Origin: an uncultured Lachnospiraceae bacterium
Lineage (GTDB): Bacteria > Bacillota > Clostridia > Lachnospirales > Lachnospiraceae
Direction: 5' to 3'
Assembly (NCBI GenBank): GCA_946407725.1
Contig: CAMJPM010000026.1
Coordinates: 1-37,514, forward strand
Length of the DNA: 37,514 bases
The notes under the pieces are model-generated. The model had not been told where the DNA came from. It worked only from the letters and a program-made list of their open reading frames with translations, and searched no databases. This document shows positions 1 through 9,902 of this stretch, one piece after another. A program made the position numbers and the translations under genes. The stretch's first letter is position 1, and each line of letters opens with the position of its first letter.

Positions 1-1
1 C

Positions 2-259
2 GGAGCCTATACAGCGGAAATGAATGGGGTGGATGCCATAGTCTTTACTGCAGGGATAGGTGAGAATAACGGCGAGACCAGAAGAAGGATTGCAAAATAC
101 CTTGAATTCCTTGGAACAAGCTTTGATGAAGAAAAGAATAAGCTCAGGGGACAGGAATTCTTCTTAAGCAAACCCGAGGACAAAGTTCAGCTTCTGGTGG
201 TGCCTACAGATGAGGAACTGATGATCGCCCGTCAGACAGTAGAGGTGCTTACCAATTGA
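2..259 (+). CDS. ackA: Acetate kinase, C-terminal fragment (gene starts before the window)
   Basis: The open frame runs in from the window edge and ends at TGA 257-259, giving the last 85 or so residues. It carries the segment [12 protein letters not shown], which is the conserved C-terminal nucleotide-binding stretch of acetate kinases, followed by the usual R-x-x-I-x-x-x-L-x-x-L-G region and a V-V-P-T-D-E-E-L-x-I-A-R ending. Acetate kinase makes ATP and acetate from acetyl phosphate and ADP in the cytoplasm. The 5' part and any pta partner lie outside. The stop overlaps the TTG start of cca by 4 nt, so the two are probably translationally coupled. The family call is firm; start and promoter cannot be seen. 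Confidence 0.93.
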   Translation, partial: GAYTAEMNGVDAIVFTAGIGENNGETRRRIAKYLEFLGTSFDEEKNKLRGQEFFLSKPEDKVQLLVVPTDEELMIARQTVEVLTN

Positions 260-1671
260 AGATAGATCTTCCCGAAAAGGTGAAAAGGATAATAAATGAC
301 ATAGAGAACGCAGGCTTCGAAGCGTATGCTGTCGGGGGCTGCGTTCGTGATTTCCTGCTGCAAAGAAAGCCTGAGGACTGGGATATCACCACAAATGCCC
401 TGCCCGGGGAGGTAAAGAAGATATTCAGACGCACTGTGGATACGGGAATTGCCCACGGTACCGTGACGGTGCTTCTGGGAAAAGACCGGTTTGAGGTCAC
501 CACTTACCGCATAGACGGAAAATACAGTGACGGAAGGCATCCTGACAAGGTAGCCTTTACAAGAAGTCTGGAAGAGGATCTGAAGCGCCGGGATTTCACC
601 ATAAATGCCATGGCTTACAATCCGGAAAAGGGTCTTATTGATCTTTTCGGAGGGATGGAGGATCTGGAGCGGAAATCTATCAGAGCGGTAGGCGTTCCGG
701 AGGAAAGATTTGGGGAGGATGCATTAAGGATCCTCAGGGCATTCAGATTTTCAGCCCAGCTGGATTTTACGGTGGAAGAGAAAACCCGAATTCAGGCGGC
801 GGCGCTGGCTCCCACTCTTTCAAAAATCTCTGCGGAAAGGATAAGGGATGAGCTTACCAAGCTTTTAAGATCAGACCATCCGGAGAGATTTAAGGCACTC
901 TATGATAATGGGATCACTGCGGTCATTATGCCGGAATTTGATGAGAGCATGGAGGTCATTCAGAATAATCCCCATCATAGATTTACCGTGGGAATGCACA
1001 CTCTGGAATCCCTAAAATATATTAATACAGAAAACCTTGAAAAGTATGGGGATATTCTTCCGGATCTCAATAAGAACAGGGAAGATTACATCAGGCTTTT
1101 AAGATATACCATGCTTTTCCATGACCTGGGAAAGGGCAGCTGCAAAACAACAGACAGCGATAATATTGATCATTTTTACGGTCATGCAGAAAAAAGCGAG
1201 GAGTATGCGGTTAATATCTTAAAAAGGCTTAAATCGGACAATCGTACCATAGACCTGGTATCAAGGATGGTGAGATACCATGATTACCGTCCGGAGACGG
1301 ATATAAAGCTTGTACGCAGGTCCGTGAGCAGAATGGGTACAGACATTTTTCCCCTGCTTTTTCCCGTGCGGTATGCGGATATTATGGCGCAGTGCGATTT
1401 TAAGCGGGAAGAAAAGCTGGAAAAGGAAAGAACGCTTTTGAGGCTTTACCGGCAGATACTGTCGGAGGGAGACTGTCTCGCCATAAGGGATCTCAATATA
1501 GACGGAGGGATTCTTATCAAAGAGGCCGGTATGAAGCCCGGAAAGGAAATGGGGGATATGTTAAATTATCTCCTGGAAAGGGTTCTGGAGGAACCTGAAT
1601 GGAACACAAGGGAAAAGCTTCTGGAAATAATAAGGGAGAGGCTTACACAACTGAAGAACGGGACGGCGTAA
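256..1671 (+). CDS. cca: CCA tRNA nucleotidyltransferase with HD domain
   Basis: This 471-aa class II nucleotidyltransferase adds or repairs the CCA end of tRNAs. Visible motifs are G-G-C-V-R-D (27-32), the metal-binding D-W-D (41-43), the [10 protein letters not shown] signature (111-120) and the D-A-L-R-I-L-R-A-x-R-F nucleotide-recognition helix (about 155-165). A C-terminal HD domain contains F-H-D-L-G-K-G with H289 and D290. The start is TTG at 256, overlapping the ackA stop by 4 nt and preceded by AGAGGTG at a suitable distance; no better start exists before the first motif. The HD domain suggests extra phosphohydrolase activity, as known for some bacterial CCA enzymes, but this is inferred. 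The 3' end overlaps the next ORF. Confidence 0.95.
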   Translation: MKIDLPEKVKRIINDIENAGFEAYAVGGCVRDFLLQRKPEDWDITTNALPGEVKKIFRRTVDTGIAHGTVTVLLGKDRFEVTTYRIDGKYSDGRHPDKVAFTRSLEEDLKRRDFTINAMAYNPEKGLIDLFGGMEDLERKSIRAVGVPEERFGEDALRILRAFRFSAQLDFTVEEKTRIQAAALAPTLSKISAERIRDELTKLLRSDHPERFKALYDNGITAVIMPEFDESMEVIQNNPHHRFTVGMHTLESLKYINTENLEKYGDILPDLNKNREDYIRLLRYTMLFHDLGKGSCKTTDSDNIDHFYGHAEKSEEYAVNILKRLKSDNRTIDLVSRMVRYHDYRPETDIKLVRRSVSRMGTDIFPLLFPVRYADIMAQCDFKREEKLEKERTLLRLYRQILSEGDCLAIRDLNIDGGILIKEAGMKPGKEMGDMLNYLLERVLEEPEWNTREKLLEIIRERLTQLKNGTA

Positions 1672-3377
1672 AGCTGGAGCTCAGCACCCGGGGTGTTGAA
1701 AAAAATGTGCCGGAAGTAAAGCAGGACATTCCCGTGATGGCCAGGTTCTTAAGTGATGATCTCACCGACAGGGACTGGAAGAAGATGGAGAGTGCCCGTG
1801 TTAAGAAAAAGAAGCCGCTTCCAGGTGTATTAAAGCTGCTCCTTCTGATATCGCTTATGGCGGCGTTTTCGGTGGCGGCTTTTATGTTCCTGGGACAGCA
1901 GGCAAAGAACGGTTCACAAACGGACAAAACCGATACGGGTTCAGGGGCGGAAGAGGCCGTTGAAGGCCAAAACAGTGCGGCACCCTCCGATGAAGAAATG
2001 AAAGCCCGGGGAACAGTGGTGATATTAAAGGTGGATAAGAAAAACTCCCGGCTGCGCGTAAGGGATCCGGAAACGGATGAGGAATATGAACTTAACATGG
2101 CCGGAAACACCATATACGAGGATAATGCGGGAAACCCCATGGTGGCAGACCAGCTGCGGGCAGGGGATATCGTGGACATACTGGTCTCCGTTCATTCCTC
2201 TGATCTTTCCTATGTTAAAGAGAATAAGGACAGCGATATCTTTGAATTCCGGGATATCACTGATTATGACATCAGCCTGAATAAAGGGGTATTTTCCTAT
2301 GACGGCAGCAATTATAAGATCCTCCCGGGTACTCTTGTGATCGCCGGAGATGAGATCTCCTCATTTAAGGAGATAAAAGAGGGAGATGTTCTCACTATCG
2401 CGGGAAAGGGAAGAAATCTCTATACCGTACAGGAGACCGGGGGAAACGGATACGTGAGGGTGACCGGAGCGGAATCCTTTAAGGGCGGCTGGATAGAGCT
2501 TGGAAACGTGATCCGGCCCATAGATGATGAAATGCTGATCACCGTGCCGGAGGGCAGCTATGATCTGGTGGTGACTTATATGCATTACGGTGGCACCAAA
2601 TCAGTGAATGTTATGAGAGGCAGGGAGACAAGGGTGGATGTCAGTGACCTGAAGGGGGATCTTTTAAAGACCGGGATGATCACTTTTGCATTTGACCCTG
2701 TGAATGCAAGTCCCGCAGTATATATAGACGGGAAGATGATAATAAAGGAAAATCCCCTGGAGCTGGACTACGGCGTACACACCCTGGAAGTAAAGGCTGA
2801 TGGCTATGTGGATATTCATAAATATCTGAAGGTGGGGGAGCCCATGGCAAATCTCACCATAGTCCTTGAAAAAGAGAAGGAGAAGGATACCCCTTCCGCC
2901 AACAGCTCCGAAAAGAACAGCGGTAAAAAGAGCGATGGGGATAAGGATTCCGGGGATAAGAAGGGAAACGGCAAAAAGAGTGACCCCATACCGTCAGAAA
3001 CCCTTCCGGAGGTATTTAAGACCGATAAAACAGACAGCAATACTACAGGCAGTTCTTCTGAGAAAAGCGGAACGGAGAACAACGCCGAAAACGGCGGTAA
3101 TACCGGGAATGACAATATAAATGAGACCGTAACCACGGATGTAAGCCAGTTATATATAGACGGACCCGAGGGTGCGGAGGTGTATTACGACGGCGCCTAC
3201 AAGGGTATCGCTCCCTGCCATTTCACCAAGAACGGCGGCACCCATGTGATCACTCTGATGAAAAACGGATGCGAGACCAGAAGCTATACCATAAGCCTGT
3301 CCTCCGGAAGGGAAAACGAATCCTATACCTTTAATGAGCTGGAAGAAGAGCTGGAAGAAGAGGAGCACGACGCTTGA
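1599..3377 (+). CDS. Membrane-anchored PEGA-domain protein
   Basis: The protein is 592 aa long if it begins at ATG 1599, which has GGAGG 7 nt upstream and overlaps cca by 73 nt. A later in-frame ATG near 1737 is the main alternative start. A basic stretch is followed by one hydrophobic helix (about 78-98), so the protein is probably single-pass with most of it outside. The exported part has a beta-rich region (about 135-300) and PEGA-like repeats at about 310-350 and 359-425. A Ser/Lys/Asp/Asn-rich low-complexity linker (about 427-515) leads to a last PEGA copy (516-580) and an acidic tail. PEGA domains are found in surface-layer and envelope proteins. No catalytic motif is seen; a role in the cell envelope is inference. 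Confidence 0.8.
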   Translation: MEHKGKASGNNKGEAYTTEERDGVKLELSTRGVEKNVPEVKQDIPVMARFLSDDLTDRDWKKMESARVKKKKPLPGVLKLLLLISLMAAFSVAAFMFLGQQAKNGSQTDKTDTGSGAEEAVEGQNSAAPSDEEMKARGTVVILKVDKKNSRLRVRDPETDEEYELNMAGNTIYEDNAGNPMVADQLRAGDIVDILVSVHSSDLSYVKENKDSDIFEFRDITDYDISLNKGVFSYDGSNYKILPGTLVIAGDEISSFKEIKEGDVLTIAGKGRNLYTVQETGGNGYVRVTGAESFKGGWIELGNVIRPIDDEMLITVPEGSYDLVVTYMHYGGTKSVNVMRGRETRVDVSDLKGDLLKTGMITFAFDPVNASPAVYIDGKMIIKENPLELDYGVHTLEVKADGYVDIHKYLKVGEPMANLTIVLEKEKEKDTPSANSSEKNSGKKSDGDKDSGDKKGNGKKSDPIPSETLPEVFKTDKTDSNTTGSSSEKSGTENNAENGGNTGNDNINETVTTDVSQLYIDGPEGAEVYYDGAYKGIAPCHFTKNGGTHVITLMKNGCETRSYTISLSSGRENESYTFNELEEELEEEEHDA

Positions 3378-3402
3378 ACAGTACGCAAAACTACGCTATA
3401 AT
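3374..3402 (+). promoter_or_regulatory. Probable sigma-A promoter for metG
   Basis: TTGAAC at 3374-3379 and TATAAT at 3397-3402 are 17 nt apart. The -35 overlaps the stop codon of the PEGA gene. Transcription would start near 3409, leaving a leader of about 30 nt before metG, too short for a T-box. Confidence 0.6.
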
Positions 3403-3437
3403 AAAATGTTCATAATGCAGAGCTTAAGGGGGAAATT

Positions 3438-5465
3438 ATGTCAGTAAAAGGAAAACCGTATTATATCACCACAGCCATTGCCTATGCTTCAGGTAAGCCT
3501 CATATAGGAAATACCTACGAGATAATACTGGCGGATGCCATAGCCCGGTTTAAGAGGCAGCAGGGCTATGATGTCAGGTTCCAGACCGGAACGGACGAGC
3601 ACGGCCAGAAGATCGAGAATAAGGCTAAAGAGGCAGGGATCAGCCCTAAGGAATATGTGGACAGAACCGCGGCGGAGATAAAACGTATCTGGGATCTTAT
3701 GAATACAAGTTATGACCGTTTTATCCGTACTACGGATGAGGATCATGAGAAACAGGTTCAGAAGATATTTAAGAAGCTCTATGACCAGGGAGATATCTAT
3801 AAGGGCGCATATGAGGGAATGTATTGTACTCCCTGCGAATCCTTCTGGACAAACAGCCAGCTTGTGGACGGAAAGTGTCCCGACTGCGGCCGTCCGGTAC
3901 AGCCTGCCCATGAAGAGGCATATTTCTTTAAGATGAGTAAGTACGCTGACAGGCTGATAGAGCATATAGAGAACCATCCCGAATTCATTCAGCCGGTGCA
4001 GAGGAAGAACGAGATGATGAATAACTTCCTGAAGCCCGGACTACAGGATCTGTGCGTTTCAAGAACCAGCTTCAAATGGGGGATCCCCGTGGACTTCGAT
4101 CCGGGGCACGTGGTGTACGTATGGCTTGACGCCTTGGAGAACTACGTAACCGGCCTGGGTTATGATGCCGACGGCAGCCATGGAGAGCTTTATAAGAAGT
4201 ACTGGCCTGCAGATCTGCACCTTATCGGAAAGGATATCATCCGCTTCCACACCATCTATTGGCCTATTTTCTTAATGGCTATGGGAGAGCCGCTGCCAAA
4301 GCAGATCTTCGGACATCCCTGGCTCATACAGGAAGACGGGAAGATGAGCAAATCCAGAGGTAATGTCATCTATGCGGATGATATGGCAAAGATCTTCGGA
4401 GTGGATGCGGTGCGTTATTTCGTGCTTCATGAGATGCCCTTTGAAACAGACGGCGTCATCTCCTGGGATCTCATTGTGGAGCGGTTTAATTCCGACCTGG
4501 CCAACACGCTGGGAAATCTGGTCAAGCGGACGATTTCCATGAGCAACCAGTACCTGTCGGGTAAGCTCATGGACACAGGGGTAAAGGAGGCTGTGGATGA
4601 CGATCTCCATGCCACGGTTCTTAAAACAAAGGCCCTTGTGGAAAAGGATATGGAGGGGCTCAGGGTGGCGGATGCCCTCACCCACATTTTCAACCTGTTT
4701 AAGAGATGTAATAAATACATAGACGAGACCACTCCCTGGATACTGGGGAAGGAAGAGGATAAAAAAGACCGGCTCAGTATGGTGCTCTATAATCTTGCGG
4801 ATTCAATAGTGACGGGGGCGGCTCTGCTTCATCCTTTCCTGCCTGAGACTGCGGAGAAGATCTTATCCCAGCTAAGTACCGCAATGCCCGAAATGGACGA
4901 TCTTGATAAAACCGGCAATTTCGCTTCCGGCACAAAGGTTACTGAGGATCCGGAAGCCCTGTTCCAGAGGGTTAAAGCCGAGGACGTTGCTAAGACCGTG
5001 GAAGAGCTCTATCCCGCAAAGAAGGAAGAAAGCACAGGCGGCGGAAAAGATAAGCCCGTTGTTCCCGATAAGAATAAGGGCGGAAAGAAAAAAACGGAAG
5101 AAAGCAGGCCTGACTTAAAAAAGGCCCAGAATAAAGAGACCATAACTTACGATGATTTTGTTAAAAATGAGTTCCGTGTGGGTGAGATTGTCGAAGCGGA
5201 TTTTGTTGAGAAGTCGGAAAAGCTCCTGAAATTCAAGGTGCGTATAGGCGATGAGGAAAGACAGATTTTATCCGGTATCAGGAAATACTATCCGGAGCCG
5301 GAAAAGCTCATAGGAAAGAAGGTCATGGCCATTACCAACCTTGCACCCCGGAAGATGGCCGGATATGAATCCCAGGGCATGCTCCTCTGCGCGGAGGATG
5401 AGGAGGGAAAGCTTTCCCTTATGACAACTGATGAAGGTATTATATCAGGTGCGGAGATATCATAA
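3438..5465 (+). CDS. metG: Methionyl-tRNA synthetase with C-terminal tRNA-binding domain
   Basis: This 675-aa class I synthetase charges tRNA-Met. It shows the HIGH-type motif H-I-G-N at 22-25, a zinc knuckle with C130, C133, C147 and C150, and K-M-S-K-S at 302-306. An anticodon-binding helical region follows. A Lys-rich linker (about 530-570) connects to a C-terminal EMAP/Trbp111-type tRNA-binding domain (about 573-675) with the typical D-F-x-K-x-x-x-x-V-G-E-I-V-E and S-x-G-M-L-L-C patterns, which normally supports dimerisation. The start is ATG after a GGGGG-type ribosome binding site. A separate promoter lies just upstream. The stop overlaps the next ATG by 1 nt (TAATG), so the hydrolase gene is co-translated. 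Confidence 0.97.
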   Translation: MSVKGKPYYITTAIAYASGKPHIGNTYEIILADAIARFKRQQGYDVRFQTGTDEHGQKIENKAKEAGISPKEYVDRTAAEIKRIWDLMNTSYDRFIRTTDEDHEKQVQKIFKKLYDQGDIYKGAYEGMYCTPCESFWTNSQLVDGKCPDCGRPVQPAHEEAYFFKMSKYADRLIEHIENHPEFIQPVQRKNEMMNNFLKPGLQDLCVSRTSFKWGIPVDFDPGHVVYVWLDALENYVTGLGYDADGSHGELYKKYWPADLHLIGKDIIRFHTIYWPIFLMAMGEPLPKQIFGHPWLIQEDGKMSKSRGNVIYADDMAKIFGVDAVRYFVLHEMPFETDGVISWDLIVERFNSDLANTLGNLVKRTISMSNQYLSGKLMDTGVKEAVDDDLHATVLKTKALVEKDMEGLRVADALTHIFNLFKRCNKYIDETTPWILGKEEDKKDRLSMVLYNLADSIVTGAALLHPFLPETAEKILSQLSTAMPEMDDLDKTGNFASGTKVTEDPEALFQRVKAEDVAKTVEELYPAKKEESTGGGKDKPVVPDKNKGGKKKTEESRPDLKKAQNKETITYDDFVKNEFRVGEIVEADFVEKSEKLLKFKVRIGDEERQILSGIRKYYPEPEKLIGKKVMAITNLAPRKMAGYESQGMLLCAEDEEGKLSLMTTDEGIISGAEIS

Positions 5466-6394
5466 TGAAGCCTGAAATAGTCACATATCTCTCGAGAGAT
5501 GACGAAACCACCATATATGCAGAAAAATACGTTCCGACAAAAGAGATCCGGGGCATTCTTATTGTTGCCCATGGGATGAACGAGTATTTCGGCAGATATA
5601 AGGAGATGTGTGAAGTCCTTGTAAATGAAGGTTATCTGGTGGCCGGTCCGGATCATCTGGGACACGGACATACCGCAAGGGACTATCAGCTGGAATTCGG
5701 GTATTTTGCGGATAATGACGGAGCTACGGTGGTGGTCCGGGATCTCCACAGATTAAAAAAGATGATACAGGAGGAATATCCCGATAAGCCCATATTTCTT
5801 ATGGGTCACAGTATGGGTTCCTTTATAGCAAGAAATTATATTGAGATGTACGGAAGCGGTATCAATGGTGTTATACTCATGGGTACCGGGAGCTTCAGCA
5901 ATTTCTGGTTAAAGGCGGGCCTTCTCTATTTACGGTTAAGCGCACGTATACACGGCTGGCATTACCGGGACAGCCTCTGTACAAAGGTGGCTCTCGGAGC
6001 CTTCGACAAATCATTTCCGGCTGACGGGCCTTTAGGCTGGACCTGTTCCAGAAAAGAAGCCCGGATGGAGTCAGCGGGGGATGATCTGATGGGAGGGGAA
6101 TTTACCCTGAACGGTTACTATACCCTTTCCGTGCTTGCTATCCGGATGCAGGACAAACAGAGGATGAAAGCCATACCTGAAACACTTCCGGTTCTGTTTA
6201 TGTCGGGTGCGGATGATCCCGTGGGAAGAAAGGGCGGTGTCCCCAAAGAGCTTGCTGAAGAGTACAAAGCCATGGGGATAAAGGATGTGTCTGTCAAACT
6301 CTATCCCGGGGATCGTCACGAGATTTACCATGAGGCGGACAGATATAATGTCTTCTTTGATATCATTGGTTTTATGAAGGATCACACGGGATAA
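5465..6394 (+). CDS. Alpha/beta hydrolase, serine aminopeptidase S33 / monoacylglycerol lipase-like
   Basis: This 309-aa cytoplasmic alpha/beta hydrolase has the lid-type lysophospholipase pattern. H-G-M-N-E-Y-F-G-R-Y lies near residue 36 and forms the oxyanion region, followed by D-H-L-G-H-G. The nucleophile elbow G-H-S-M-G-S lies near 117-122 and F-M-S-G-A-D-D-P-V-G carries the acid near 247. A late G-D-R-H-E provides the histidine. All triad elements appear present, so it should be an active esterase or lipase; the substrate cannot be told. It starts on the A of the metG stop and ends in another TAATG overlap with the GNAT gene, so the three genes form one operon. No signal peptide is seen. 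Confidence 0.88.
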   Translation: MKPEIVTYLSRDDETTIYAEKYVPTKEIRGILIVAHGMNEYFGRYKEMCEVLVNEGYLVAGPDHLGHGHTARDYQLEFGYFADNDGATVVVRDLHRLKKMIQEEYPDKPIFLMGHSMGSFIARNYIEMYGSGINGVILMGTGSFSNFWLKAGLLYLRLSARIHGWHYRDSLCTKVALGAFDKSFPADGPLGWTCSRKEARMESAGDDLMGGEFTLNGYYTLSVLAIRMQDKQRMKAIPETLPVLFMSGADDPVGRKGGVPKELAEEYKAMGIKDVSVKLYPGDRHEIYHEADRYNVFFDIIGFMKDHTG

Positions 6395-6858
6395 TGGAGA
6401 TCAGGCAGGTTAAGGAGAATGAGTATTCCGAGATCATGGAGGTGGCGTGGAGGGTCTTTCTGAAATACAATGCGCCTGCCTACAGCATGGAGGGGGTATT
6501 GAATTTCCGGAAATTTCTGACGGACGAGACTGTTTATAAACTGTTCCTTGCCGGGGAATACAGGATATTCGGGTTTTTTGATGACGATAACATGCCAAAG
6601 GGTCTGATCTCTTTAAGAAACAGAAACCATATATCCCTTTTATTTGTGGAAGATGAATACAGAAACAAGGGGATCGGGGTCAGGCTGCTTAATTATTTAT
6701 GCAGCTACTGCTGGGACTATGAGGGTGAAAGACTGATAACAGTAAATTCCTCTCCTTACGCCCGGGGTTTTTACAGAAAATACGGTTTTGTGGAAACTGC
6801 AGGGGAGCAGTTTTCCGATGGTATATACTTTACACCTATGGAGTATGCTCTGAATTAG
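6394..6858 (+). CDS. GNAT-family N-acetyltransferase
   Basis: The 154-aa protein has the single-domain GNAT fold pattern. A beta4 strand with L-L-F-V-E-D-E-Y-R is followed by the acetyl-CoA pyrophosphate loop R-N-K-G-I-G (about residues 90-95) and helix V-R-L-L-N-Y-L. The C-terminal part F-Y-R-K-Y-G-F is the usual acceptor-side end. Acetyl-CoA-dependent N-acetylation is the family activity; the substrate is unknown. It overlaps the hydrolase stop by 1 nt. A 27-nt gap with a strong AAGGAGG site separates it from the response regulator. Confidence 0.88.
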   Translation: MEIRQVKENEYSEIMEVAWRVFLKYNAPAYSMEGVLNFRKFLTDETVYKLFLAGEYRIFGFFDDDNMPKGLISLRNRNHISLLFVEDEYRNKGIGVRLLNYLCSYCWDYEGERLITVNSSPYARGFYRKYGFVETAGEQFSDGIYFTPMEYALN

Positions 6859-6885
6859 GGTTATGATTCGTGAAGGAGGTTTTAA

Positions 6886-7575
6886 TTGAATATTCTGGTT
6901 TGTGATGACGACAGGGAAATAGTTGAGGCGGTGGAAATATATCTGTCCCAGGAAGGATACACTATATTCAAGGCCTATGACGGGGCCGAAGCTCTGGAGA
7001 TAATCAGGAAAGAGGATATCCAGCTTCTCGTCATTGATGTGATGATGCCGAAAATGGACGGAATACATGCTGTTCTGGAGCTCAGAAAGGAGAGCTCCAT
7101 ACCGGTCATCATGCTCTCTGCAAAGACTGAGGACACTGATAAGATACTGGGGCTTAATGTGGGGGCGGATGATTATCTTCCCAAGCCCTTTAACCCCCTG
7201 GAGCTGGTGGCAAGGGTAAAGAGCCAGCTTCGGCGTTATACCAGGCTCGGAACCATGGCGGAGGACGATTCCGATATCTATACCGCAGGCGGTATCAGTA
7301 TAAATGACAGCAATAAAACCGTAACCGTGGACGGAGAGACGGTAAAGCTCACGCCCATCGAGTACAATATCCTTCTCCTGCTGGTGAAAAATGCCGGAAA
7401 GGTATTTTCAATCGATCAGATTTATGAGAACATCTGGAATGAAGAGGCTATTGGCGCCGATAATACAGTTGCAGTACATATACGGCATATCAGGGAAAAG
7501 ATTGAGATCAATCCGAAGGAGCCCAAGTATCTTAAGGTTGTCTGGGGCGTGGGTTATAAGGTAGAAAAACAGTGA
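6886..7575 (+). CDS. OmpR/PhoB-family response regulator
   Basis: This 229-aa protein has a receiver domain (1-120) with the acidic pair D8/D9, phospho-acceptor D51 in V-I-D-V-M-M-P, S78 and K100 in L-P-K-P-F. A winged-helix DNA-binding domain (about 130-229) ends in the typical V-W-G-V-G-Y-K. The start is TTG at 6886, set by AAGGAGG 6-7 nt upstream and by the family's N-terminus. The stop overlaps the GTG start of the kinase by 4 nt, so the two form a cognate pair. Phosphorylation would be by the next gene's product. The target genes and signal are not known; the subfamily resembles VanR-type regulators of Firmicutes. Confidence 0.95.
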   Translation: MNILVCDDDREIVEAVEIYLSQEGYTIFKAYDGAEALEIIRKEDIQLLVIDVMMPKMDGIHAVLELRKESSIPVIMLSAKTEDTDKILGLNVGADDYLPKPFNPLELVARVKSQLRRYTRLGTMAEDDSDIYTAGGISINDSNKTVTVDGETVKLTPIEYNILLLLVKNAGKVFSIDQIYENIWNEEAIGADNTVAVHIRHIREKIEINPKEPKYLKVVWGVGYKVEKQ

Positions 7576-9902
7576 CAGGGAAGAAGCTCTCCGTAAAGGC
7601 GAAGAAGGTGATCCTCGCCCTCATTGAAGAGATCCTGGTGGTAATGGGAGTTATCTGCCTTACTACCATGGCAGTATCGGTGACCAGGATGGACCAGAAT
7701 GCCACCATAATCAGCCGCACTCCGGTATTTGAGCGTTCAGATCTCTTCAGAACCATGGTTCAGGACCGAATAGATGAGATTGTGGAGAGCTCAAAATTAA
7801 AGAGCAACTTTGAGCGGCAGGGGGAATTTTACGGTAGAAAGACAGTAGATCTCGCCGAATATGTGGAAGACAACAGGATTTCGGGATCCCAGGGAAGGAG
7901 CGTGGGATACAAGCTCTCCGATCTTATCCATTGGAGCCGCAAAGGCCTGAAATACAAGTATGTGGAGAGCCGGGACCATACCGTGGCGGATGCTGAAATG
8001 CCCGCTTCTTATGAAGAAGGAGATCTGAGCGGGGCAGACAATGTCCGGATAGAACTGGAGGAGGAATATTTCCCGGTCCATGGCAGAACCCTTTTTGACT
8101 ACGCCAATGACAAATACAGTGAAGAGGCGCTCTTAAAGCTTTTGGAACAGGCCCTTACCAGGATACAGGAGGACTATCAGGATTATAAGGAGCTGGGGGT
8201 GGAGCTGAGGAGCGACAACACCAACGTCCGCTTTTTTGTTACCGATTATGCCAATGCCAATACCTGCTCCAATATAGATACCTCTGCTTTTGCAGAGGAT
8301 GACACCATAAAGACCTTCGGGCAGTATCTGATCCTGGATTCCAGAAGCCTGGAATACGAGAGCAATATGTATGTGTCGGATTCTTATCTCTTTAATATGC
8401 TTACAGAGTATAGGGATTCCTTTGAGGGCAGTTATTATCTGGAGTTTGCCATTGATACTGAGTATCCCATCATGGACAGCATCAGTGCCGCCAGAAACGA
8501 GTACTACCGGTACAGGCCGGTTGTAAGATCCGCCCAGACGGGTGCGGCAGTATTTTTTATCGGAGCGTTTTTCTGTCTTGCGGCTCTCACCCTCTCTGCG
8601 GGGCTGGACGAAAAGCTGCTGAGCATAGACAGGATCAAAACTGAAATCGCCCTGCTTTTCTTCGCAGGAGTACTGATCGGAGGACTTCTCTTTGTGGCAG
8701 CAAAGACCTATGAACTCCGCAATGTGCGTATTGAAGCCCTTATCATGGCAGGAAGCGGTACGGCGCTTTTGAATATCTTCTTTTTAGCCGGGTATTTAAG
8801 CTTTGTCAGAAGGATCAGGGCGGGAACCCTGTACAGCGACAGTCTTACGAATTATATTCTGCAAAAATGCGAATATATTTCAGAAGGACTGGACAGAGCT
8901 CCCACGGGGATATATCTTATATTAAAGATGCTTTTAGGCTTCGGGATACTTATAGCCATTAATCTTGTCCTTTTTTATCTGGGATATGATAATATGGAAA
9001 ACGGCTATTATTTCCTGCTCGCAGGCATAGATCTCATAGTATTCATAATCCTTTTGAATTCAGCATTTCAAAGGAGGAGGATACTTACCGCAGTGCAGAA
9101 GATCAAAGAGGGCAATATCTCTGAAAATGCTGACATTACCGGGATGACCGGTGAAAATGCCGAGCTGATGGAGGCCATTAATTCCATGAAGGAGGGAATG
9201 GCAAATGCCATGAAGTCCTCCATTAAAACTGAAAAACTGAAAGCGGACCTGATAACAAATGTGTCCCACGATATAAAGACACCTTTAACCTCCATAATTA
9301 ATTATGTGGGATTGCTGAAGATGTGCAGTATAGAGGATGAGAAGGCCCTGGGATACATAGATGTTCTGGATCAGAAGTCCGCAAGGCTTAAGACCCTTAC
9401 GGACGATCTGGTGGAGGCCTCAAAAATAACCTCCGGAAACATTAAGATCGAGCCGGTGAAGCTGGATATGGGCATGATGGTTTCCCAGATGGAGGGAGAA
9501 TTTGCCGAGAAATTTGAAGCCGCAGAGCTTACACTCGTCACTGAGGTCCCTGAAGAACCGGAATTTATCTTTGCCGACGGACGCAGGCTTTTCAGGGTGC
9601 TTGACAATATTTACGGAAATGTGGCCAAATATGCCATGCCGGGAACAAGGGTGTATGCCACACTTACAGCTACAGAGAAAAAGGTTGTCTTTTCCCTTAA
9701 GAATATTTCAAAACAGGCGTTAAATATTGATGCCTCCGAGCTGACAGAGCGCTTTATCAGAGGTGATGTCAGCCGTTCAACAGAGGGTTCCGGTCTTGGA
9801 CTGTCCATAGCCGAAAGCCTCACGGAACTACAGAAAGGAGAGTTCAAGGTAGACCTTGACGGAGATCTTTTTAAGGTTACACTGGAATTTGAGAGGTATT
9901 AG
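7572..9902 (+). CDS. Multi-transmembrane sensor histidine kinase
   Basis: The 776-aa kinase starts at GTG 7572, overlapping the regulator stop. One N-terminal helix (about 13-37) is followed by a large extracytoplasmic domain (about 38-320) with no recognised fold. Five further helices lie near 322-343, 358-377, 388-412, 447-471 and 477-498. A HAMP-like linker precedes the HisKA domain, with H566 in V-S-H-D-I-K-T-P-L. The ATPase domain has the N box (R-V-L-D-N-I-x-x-N) and G-S-G-L-G-L-S-I-A, but the usual D-x-G-x-G box is replaced by L-K-N-I-S-K. That replacement is common in one Firmicutes kinase subgroup. The stop is followed at once by the ATG of the HD-GYP gene. The signal sensed is unknown. 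Confidence 0.93.
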   Translation: MTGKKLSVKAKKVILALIEEILVVMGVICLTTMAVSVTRMDQNATIISRTPVFERSDLFRTMVQDRIDEIVESSKLKSNFERQGEFYGRKTVDLAEYVEDNRISGSQGRSVGYKLSDLIHWSRKGLKYKYVESRDHTVADAEMPASYEEGDLSGADNVRIELEEEYFPVHGRTLFDYANDKYSEEALLKLLEQALTRIQEDYQDYKELGVELRSDNTNVRFFVTDYANANTCSNIDTSAFAEDDTIKTFGQYLILDSRSLEYESNMYVSDSYLFNMLTEYRDSFEGSYYLEFAIDTEYPIMDSISAARNEYYRYRPVVRSAQTGAAVFFIGAFFCLAALTLSAGLDEKLLSIDRIKTEIALLFFAGVLIGGLLFVAAKTYELRNVRIEALIMAGSGTALLNIFFLAGYLSFVRRIRAGTLYSDSLTNYILQKCEYISEGLDRAPTGIYLILKMLLGFGILIAINLVLFYLGYDNMENGYYFLLAGIDLIVFIILLNSAFQRRRILTAVQKIKEGNISENADITGMTGENAELMEAINSMKEGMANAMKSSIKTEKLKADLITNVSHDIKTPLTSIINYVGLLKMCSIEDEKALGYIDVLDQKSARLKTLTDDLVEASKITSGNIKIEPVKLDMGMMVSQMEGEFAEKFEAAELTLVTEVPEEPEFIFADGRRLFRVLDNIYGNVAKYAMPGTRVYATLTATEKKVVFSLKNISKQALNIDASELTERFIRGDVSRSTEGSGLGLSIAESLTELQKGEFKVDLDGDLFKVTLEFERY

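Noticed and set aside
3403-3437. T-box or riboswitch leader for metG
   Set aside because: Only about 30 nt lie between the likely transcript start and the ATG, too short for such a leader.
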